Positions 57,083 through 64,000 of a DNA stretch of 64,000 nucleotides are shown here, one piece after another (the first letter of the stretch is position 1; the number at the start of each line of letters is the position of its first letter). This DNA is from Eleusine coracana subsp. coracana (taxonomy: Eukaryota; Streptophyta; Magnoliopsida; Poales; Poaceae). The notes beneath the pieces are model-generated. The model was not told where the DNA came from, ran no database searches, and saw only the letters and a list, made by a program, of their open reading frames with translations. Position numbers and translations under genes: made by a program. The DNA lies in the NCBI GenBank assembly GCA_032690845.1, contig CM064426.1, positions 43,912,508 to 43,976,507 of the forward strand, given 5' to 3'.

Positions 57083-58219
57083 GTAACCCTTGAGCTTGTT
57101 CTTTGTAAATATGTAAAGTGTTGTGTTTGTTCTTGTTTGTGTCTTTGTTTGTGCTTGTTTCTCTTCTTTTATAGGTTGACATCAGACCTTCTTGAGATAG
57201 CAATTGACATGGGTCAAGCTTGGTAAGGTGGTTCATGGTGTACCCAAGGCTTTGAAGAATGGTCCATTGTGAGCGAGCTTGAGAAGGGAACAACTCATTG
57301 TTGACACTTTGGTTTGTAGCGGTTCTCTCTCTTTTCATTAGCATCACATCATGCATTGTATACTTGTTGCATTTGCATTTTTTTATATTTGTGCATCCTT
57401 GCATTATGATACCATACATGCTCCCGAGCATGTGTCTAGGGGGAGTTGCTCATCTACAATGTGAGTACATGACTCTCTAGACGATTGAATAGTGATATTT
57501 GTGCTTCACGCCCATGGAGCCATGTTTGGCCGAGCTCTGAGGTTAAATCTACTCGCGCGGCTCATAGACAAGTGGCTCATACATTCCCACCTCCCTAATT
57601 ACTAACTCTTGCACATTGGAGAAAATATTTTGTTGAGTCATGAATGTAGGGGGAGCGATGATGGAACATCACTACAACCAAGGAGGAGCACCATGAAAGG
57701 GGAAGTTATCCTAACTCTTGCCAATTATTTTATGCCTCTTGGTTTCGTTATGTTTTGTGTGGTTTTTGGTGATAGGTGACAAAGGGGGAGAGAAAACATG
57801 AAGATCCAAAAGCCAACTTGTCAAGGTCAAAGATGAAGAATAAATATGAAGATAGGGAGATGGAATATGAAGATCACACCAACATGAACTTTTACACCAA
57901 CATAAAGAAGAAGAAGAACGGTGCATGTCTACGGCGACAATGAACACCTTCACCAACATGAGCATCTACGTCCTTGGTACGTGTCTACGTCAACAAGATC
58001 AACATCCACGACACCAAGCCAAGCGCAAATTCGACTCAAGCTCAATATCTAGTGTGCTACATAATTGGGTAGTTCTCCCTCGACACCTAGCACATCTCAA
58101 GGGGGAGACTACTTCCAAGGTAAGGACCGAGGTATGCCCTTCAATCTTTTCTTTTCCTTTGGTTCTTTCTTGCTCGTCTATTTTTGGATCATCATAAGTA
58201 GTGGTTGTCATCCATCACT
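57083..58219 (+). other. Non-coding 3' tail of copia-3
   Basis: Aligns with 6042-7230 throughout. AGGGGGAG-type motifs recur near 57438, 57648, 57782 and 58100. No gene. Confidence 0.75.
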
Positions 58220-58233
58220 AAAAAGGGGGAGAT
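58220..58233 (+). other. Polypurine tract of copia-3
   Basis: AAAAAGGGGGAGAT directly before the LTR TG. Confidence 0.88.
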
Positions 58234-58669
58234 TGTAAGGATCATGACCATTGAGGTCACCCCGAGGTATGGAGTTTTGGTGATGCATGACAAACATGAA
58301 ATGTGACTAATATCTACATGAGTGTTGTTCCTGTAGGAAACCCTATCTTATGATGATTGTCTATGGCATCCTTGGCGATTGATGACAATAACCGCAAGCA
58401 TGGAGGCTTGTGAACTTGATGGAGTCCAAGGATTGATGGAGATGGATCAAAGCGGAAAACAAGCTATGGTGCAAGTGTTTGGAACACTTGAGTAGTTGTT
58501 AGGGCTTTGAGTCCATACGAAAAACCGGACTATCAAGGGGGTCTAGGTCATTCTCTTAGGACATGTCTAGTCGGTGATGGTCAAGGTTGCTCGGTGAAAT
58601 CACAGGCACTAGGTGATAGTGGAGAAGCCGAGGAGCTATTCGGAGAAGCCGGGAAACCAAGTCAGTGGA

Positions 58670-58985
58670 GACCGGACTGTAGGTCACTATGGGGAGTTTT
58701 CTAGGACTTAGCGCGAGGAGCAGGACTCTGTCAGCAGGAGACTCCATATAGACCGGATGGTCCAGTCTGCTGACTGGATAGTCTGGTCAGTAGGAGTGCA
58801 GGGACACAGAAGAGGTGCATTTCATGGAGGCTCCTAGAATGGAGAGAGAAAGTGGACCGGACGGTCCGGTCCAGTGACCGGACTGTCCGGTCAGTTGGAG
58901 TTTCACCAGGGGCAGAGCCAGTTCTGCATCGAGTTACACTGACCGGACTGTCCGGTCGGGCAATGACCGGACTATCCGGTCAGTG
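58670..58985 (+). repeat. Palindromic array in U3 of the shared LTR
   Basis: Several GACCGGACNGTCCGGTC copies, the clearest at 58855-58985, ending about 50 bases before the TATA box. Confidence 0.85.
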
Positions 58986-59036
58986 TGCCCAGAAAGCTAA
59001 TTTCGTGGAGCAAATCCTAGTTTGAGGTTGGGAGCC

Positions 59037-59043
59037 TATATAA
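59037..59043 (+). promoter_or_regulatory. TATA box of the shared LTR
   Basis: TATATAA in GGAGCCTATATAACTTC, conserved with 8118. Confidence 0.75.
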
Positions 59044-60126
59044 CTTCATTGTTGGGGTCTTGGAGACCTCTCTTGACCAGTGGAATACCTGAGAGCATTT
59101 GGTAAGGTCCAAGAGGAAAAGAGGAAAGCACTAGGAGGAGATATTGCATATCTTGAGAGTGCTAGAGAAGAGTAGCTTGAGCATCTTGCACATGTAAGGC
59201 TAGGGTGTCCTTGAGGGTGTGATCTAGATTGTTACTCTTGGTCTATGGTGAGACCTAGACCGGTTAGGTGTCGGTGATCGAGCCTATCATGATCCGTTGT
59301 GAAGGCCGTCACACGTTTATACATGGTTTGAGCCCGCCGTTGGACGGGGCATCCGCTAGTGAGCGCCTGTGCCAGCTCGGGGAGTCCAGCAAGTTCTCAA
59401 GGGAGGCAAGCTTGTGCTTTGTGCAGCGGTGACGCACACCGTGTCTTCACTCGAGGAGTGATTGCGGACTCGTGGGCGAGAACTCCACTTGGTTGCGGGA
59501 GGGACCAGGACTCCGGCGGGAGTGGTCCAACGAGGATTAGGGGAAGGCGTTATCCTTCCGAGACCTCGGAAAAAAATCATGAGCCAACCCTTACTCTGCT
59601 CCTTACTATGATGCTTTACTTTCCATATTTACATATCGTGCTATTCATTCTTGTGTGCATAGCTCTAGTTGACTACCTTGTAGACTTGCATGGATAGGCT
59701 TCTTTACTTGCTAGTAGTGCTTAGCCTTCATACTTGATCACTAGCACGTATAGAACTTGCTTTGGCTTGATTGATCACCCTAGTATGTATTGTGCTATTC
59801 ATGCATGTATGTTTTCTATATGCTTGTTGATCTAGTAGCCTTGATTAAGTAGAACTCCTTGCTAGCTAGTTGTTTGCTTCCGCCTATCTTTGGTAACTAG
59901 CTTGCATAGGAGTTGTATTGCGTTTGTGTGATCCACTAGTATGCTTAAGTTGTTGTTCCTTTCATAGGTTCATTATCTTGCTAGTGTAATCACCACTAGG
60001 ATTGTGTAGGAGTTATTTTGAGTGGTCGGTTTTAGGAATTGGAGAATTTGGTACATAGTGCGAGTTCCTGATTCACCCCCCCCCCCCCCCCCCGCCCCCG
60101 CCTCTCGGTCACTCGGTCCTTTCAAG

Positions 60127-60139
60127 TGGTATCAGAGCA
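60127..60139 (+). other. Primer-binding site of copia-4
   Basis: TGGTATCAGAGCA, initiator tRNA-Met type, two bases after the LTR end. Confidence 0.9.
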
Positions 60140-60192
60140 AAGTGCTCATTATAAGGCTTAACCGCCTTGAGTAGTGACCGTATTGAGTTGGG

Positions 60193-62710
60193 ATGTCATC
60201 CCATTTGGGGCCGGGTCATGGCTCATGGAAGGATCTCTTTAAGAGCTACCTAAATACCATGATTTCAAATGAGTTTATGGACACTCTTGTGGACTTTGCC
60301 AATACTTTTACCGATAATCATGTGTATGATGATTGTGATGATGGTGTGGATGTGCCTTGTACTAGTGAGTGCCTAGATTGACTTGATAGGTCGCTCTACT
60401 AGTATGCCTAACATGATGATTGATAATGATGTGTCTCTTGATCTTGCTTGCTCTACTAGCATTGATGATGTTTATGAGTCTCCTATTGATCATGCTAGTA
60501 GTTCTATTGTTGAGGAGTTCTTTGCTTTTCATGCTAATGATAATGAGGACTCACTTGACTCTCTTATTTGCTTGTGAGGTATTGTGGACAGTATTGGGGC
60601 AACTTCTTTCGAGCTTCCCAAGATCGTGATAGTGGAGAAGATCCTCTCCTTGGTTCCGAGTTGCAAGCTCTTCTACGTCACACTTGACCTTCTCATGGAG
60701 AAGAGTCTCTCCGTAGAAGATGTGATTGAGCTGCTCTTCAAGGATGAGGAGATTGCCGCGAGCATGGCATGGAAGAGGACATTCAAGGCAACTCATGAAG
60801 CATCCTCAAGCAAAGGGAAAGAAGTCGCTTCGAGCTCAAACTTTTTTGATCCCTCCACAAGATTGTCTTGCAACAACTTCTACAACCCCTTTGGAGCAAG
60901 ACATACATCGGGTGCTTCGTCAAGCTCTACCTCAGGTGTCATTCCTAGTCCTACTCTAAGCACCTTGAGTGGACCGAGCATTGGCGTAGGGGGAGCACCA
61001 ACAACAATGCTCGCTCGATCATTTGAGATGAGCAATCTTGCGGCTTCGACTCTGGCGCCTCCACCTCCTCCGCTCCCTCCAACACAAGATCATCTTTGGC
61101 ATCTTTGTGGAGCTCACCAACAAGACCTCCTCTTTGAACTCGGTGAATTTGTGAGAAATCTGAATGATGACCTTTGTTAGAATCTATTGAGCATCTATGA
61201 TCTTGTGTGTAGGATTAACTCTTTCAGGGGACATCGGAAGATTGCACCACATGAAGTGATTGACAAGCTCATTCAACAAATCACAACTCCTGAGGGGAGT
61301 TTCTTACTTGAGGAGGTAGTCAACAGGAGACATGAGCTCTCAATTGAGAGAGCAATGGAGATGATACTTGTGCTCCACTCTCAACTGGGACATGTGCTTG
61401 AGCACATCACTAGACTCTATGATCCTCCCCATTACTACATCAACCTTGACAATGTGCACATGGGGGATGATCATGGACATTGGAGATATCATACTCCTCA
61501 CTATCCCATTAGGAGGAGACTATTGGATGGGATTGCAAGAATCCCTATCTATGAGGATGGTCTCATTGCTCTACATCATGAGGTTAGTGCTAGTCAATCA
61601 AGTAATGCTTTGGATACTAACTCCTCTTCCTCTAGTGCTTGTCTTATGGCTACTACTAGGGTCAACTACAAGAGTGGAGGCACTCATTGGATTCTTGATA
61701 GTGGGTGCACTCAACACATGACCGGGAAGCCAACCATGTTCACCACCATTGATGAAGACGAAGAGAGTGAGAAGGTGACTTTTGGGGATAACTTAAAAGG
61801 GAGAGTTAGAGGCTCGAGCAAGGTGGCCATCACACATGACCTCCATCTCTCCAAGGTCTTCCTTGTGGAAACCCTCAACTTCAACCTTCTATCTATTGGT
61901 CAACTTTGTGACATGGTTTTCAAGTGCACGTTTGATGAGGATGGTGTAACAATTGAGAATGCCAAGAGAGGGCTAGTATTTTATGGAGTGAGACATGGGA
62001 ACTTGTATGTCATGGACCTCAAGTCAAGCAATATTCCACCAAGTACTTGCCTATTCACTAAGGCATCCAAGGGATGGTTGTGGCATAGAAGGCTAGCACA
62101 TGTTGGAATGAATCAGCTCAAGAAGATTGTCAGGATGAATCTAGTTGAAGGAATCAAGGATGTGACCTTTGAGAAGGACAAATTGTGTAGCGCTTGTCCG
62201 GCGGGGAAACAAGTTGCATCCTCACATCCCACCAAGTCATTCATGTCTACATCTGGTCCTCTAGAGCTCTTGCACATGGACTTGTTTGGGCCAAAACACT
62301 ACAAGAGTCTAGGAGGCAATCTATATTGCTTGGTGATTGTTGAGGATTTCACGAGATACACTTGGATCTTCTTTCTTGTGGACAAATCTCAAGCCAGTGG
62401 TATCTTCAAAAATTTTGCCAAGAGGGCAAAGAATGAGTTCAATGCTAGCATTGTGAAGATAAGGAGTGACAATGGGACCAAATTCAAAAACACCACAGTG
62501 GAGGAATATTGTGACAATAAGGGGATCAAACATGAATTCTCCGCTACATATACTCCGGAGCAAAATGGAGTAGTGGAGAGGAAGAACAAGACGCTCATCA
62601 CTCTTGCTCGTGCCATGTTGGATGAGTATGGAACTAATAAGAGGTTTTGGGTGGAGGCAATCAACACAGCTTGTTACATCTCCAACCATGTTGAAGAAGA
62701 CTCCATATGA
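60193..62710 (+). pseudogene. gag-pol: Copia-4 gag, protease and integrase
   Basis: The ATG at 60193 opens gag (MSSHLGPGHGSWKDLF). An 11-base deletion near 60380 shifts the frame. An in-frame TGA at 60575-60577 is at the same place as 1481-1483 in copia-1. A private TAG at 61178-61180 stands where copia-1 has GAG. From 61187 the frame is open through the unrecognised segment, protease (WILDSGCTQHMTGK), the zinc region (the second CxxC is kept as CSAC) and the integrase core (MDLFGP, RSDNGTKF, NGVVERKN; the Asp, Asp and Glu are kept). A 17-base deletion at about 62692 ends it. Confidence 0.92.
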
Positions 62711-63490
62711 GCTATTGGTGGGACAAAAACCCAATCTTTCCTATTTTCGAGTCTTTGGATGCAAGTGCTACATTCTCAAGAAGAGGAGAAAGCCAGAAAG
62801 TTTGAGAGTAGAACTTATGAAGGCATTCTTGTTGGGTGGGACTTCTAAAGCATATAGGGTCTACAACTCGACCACAGGATATGTGGAAGAATCCTATGAT
62901 GTGTAATTTGATGAGTCAAATGGGTCCCAAAGGGAGGATGAATTTCATGAAGTGAACATTGGAGATGAGCCTATGAGGGAAGCCTTGAGAAACATGCCCA
63001 TGGGCAAGGTTTTACCCCACTGAGGCCAATGATGGTGATGTTGATGAGCCCTCTACTCCACCACCTCAACCTACCTCCTCCTCCAAGGCACGACAAACAA
63101 CCCAAGATGCCACAAATACTCCCACAAGCTCCTCCCAAGACTCGAGAGTACACCCACCAAATGATGAAGAATCTCAAGTGAGAAGTGAGCCGCAAACCTC
63201 CCCACATACTTCATCACAAACCACTTCTCCTAGTTCTTCACAAGATAACCTCCCATCCACCTCAAGCTCCAAGTCCAAAACAAGAAAGCATAAGAGTGAC
63301 TCCTCCACCTCTCTTTGGATACAAGACACTCATATATCAAGAGAGCAAACAATTCATGATGCACACGACACTTCACCAAGAGCCTCTCCCACACAAAGAA
63401 AACACCATCCCAAACCCAAGGGCATCAACAAAGATCATTCACAAGACTTGATCATTGGGAATCAATCTTGAGGAATAAAGACAAGGAGGA
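62711..63490 (+). pseudogene. pol: Copia-4 integrase C-terminus and linker
   Basis: Continues in shifted frames: KKTPYELLVGQKPN, then FGCKCYILKKRRKP with one-base slips near 62797 and 62838, a CAA-to-TAA stop near 62904, and the Ser/Thr/Pro-rich linker to a TGA near 63470. Confidence 0.85.
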
Positions 63491-64000
63491 ATCAATACAA
63501 GCCCAACTATGTGAGTGAAGAGAATAATGATGAGGCCAATGTTGAGATTAAGAACTTCTCTTTCGTCTCTATGATTGAGCCCACTACCATTGATGAAGCT
63601 ATAGATGATCACAAGTGGGTAATTGCCATGCAAGAAGAGTTGAACAACTTCAAGAGGTGCAAAGTATGGAAATTGGTTGAAAGACCGAAGAATCATAATG
63701 TGGTTGGCACCAAGTAGGTCTTCAAGAACAAGCAAGATGAGAAAGGAGCAACTGTCAAGAACAAGGCTCGCCTAGTGGCTAAAGGATATTCTCAAGTGGC
63801 GGGGACTAACTTTGAAGAGATCTTTGCTCCCGTGGCCCGTCTCGAAGCTATTCGGATCTTACTTGCCTATGCATCATATAATGGCTTCACGCTCTTTCAA
63901 ATGGATGTCAACTACCATTGGCTTATGGTATCATTGGCTTATGGTATCCTAGGGGACCAAACTTTAAATGAATATAAAGAGTACATTGGGAGGTTGTCAA
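63491..64000 (+). pseudogene. pol: Copia-4 reverse transcriptase start, deleted
   Basis: EAIDDHKWVIAMQEELNNF and KVWKLVERPKNHNVVGTK are the RT start, then a TAG where Trp is expected (63715-63717). RT continues to FQMDVN and jumps at about 63911 to a remnant of RNase H. A 16-base tandem duplication (63917-63932 and 63933-63948) marks the junction. Confidence 0.88.

Larger units (their letters stand above)
55559..60124 (+). mobile_element. Sirevirus copy 3 (copia-3), internally deleted
   Basis: Begins with the first roughly 115 bases of a 5' LTR (TGTAAGGATCATGACC), which jump at about 55676 straight into reverse transcriptase. Gag, protease and integrase are gone. RT, RNase H, the 3' tail, the polypurine tract and a complete 3' LTR remain. 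The LTR is followed directly by the primer-binding site of copia-4. Confidence 0.9.
58234..60124 (+). repeat. LTR shared by copia-3 and copia-4
   Basis: 1,891 bases, TGTAAGGATC to GTCCTTTCA. A polypurine tract lies on its left and a primer-binding site on its right, so it serves as 3' LTR of copia-3 and 5' LTR of copia-4. It contains the palindromic array, a TATA box and a C/G-rich tract at 60075-60102. Confidence 0.93.
60125..64000 (+). mobile_element. Sirevirus copy 4 (copia-4), runs off the window
   Basis: Primer-binding site, gag, protease, integrase, linker and the first part of RT are present in order. At about 63911 a deletion joins RT to RNase H sequence. The 3' part lies beyond the window. 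Nucleotide similarity to copia-1 is high throughout. Confidence 0.92.

Overview
This 64 kb window is repeat-dense plant DNA, most likely from a large grass (Poaceae) genome. I see no single-copy host gene, no rRNA or tRNA gene and no bacterial feature. Nearly all of it is LTR retrotransposon sequence, nested and decayed. The grass assignment rests on Sirevirus-type Ty1/copia elements with long LTRs, Tekay-like Ty3/gypsy elements with 3-4 kb LTRs, and Tat-like and Athila-like gypsy pieces. The species cannot be fixed.

Layout. (1) 1-9180: Sirevirus-like copia element 1 on the plus strand, with its 5' LTR cut by the window edge. (2) 9181-11160: non-coding sequence and the front half of an old plus-strand gypsy pol (gypsy-1). 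A minus-strand Tekay-like gypsy element (gypsy-2, 11161-20585) is inserted into it. (3) 20584-25298: a second copy of 8828-14430, in which gypsy-2 survives only as a solo LTR with the target duplication CAAGT on both sides. The back half of gypsy-1 and part of its 3' LTR follow (25299-27482). (4) 27483-36754: a minus-strand gypsy pol piece (gypsy-3), a leader region, and two long gypsy LTRs in opposite orientation. (5) 36755-48735: a minus-strand copia element (copia-2) broken by a Tat-like LTR fragment and by a non-coding Tat-like element (40639-47656, target duplication AAGTT). The LTR of that Tat-like element is itself split by a solo Sirevirus LTR (45103-47477, target duplication TACGT). 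(6) 48736-53215: a gag-only Athila-like element with two gag domains in a row. (7) 53216-55552: two minus-strand copia LTR pieces. (8) 55559-64000: two more Sirevirus copies in tandem (copia-3 and copia-4) that share one middle LTR.

Coding capacity. Every gag-pol is broken by stops, frameshifts or deletions, so no element looks able to move by its own proteins. The most intact is gypsy-2. Its gag-pol is one reading frame of about 1,500 codons with three in-frame stops. Upstream of gag lies an extra reading frame (19218-20207) whose first residues match the histone H3 tail in register (K4, R8, K9, S10, T11). An acidic Glu/Pro-rich stretch, a region resembling a double-stranded-RNA-binding fold and a coiled coil follow. 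I rate this the most interesting item in the window.

Limits. Element lineages come from motif reading, not a database search. Boundaries are firm where TG...CA ends, primer-binding sites, polypurine tracts or target duplications can be seen, and approximate elsewhere.
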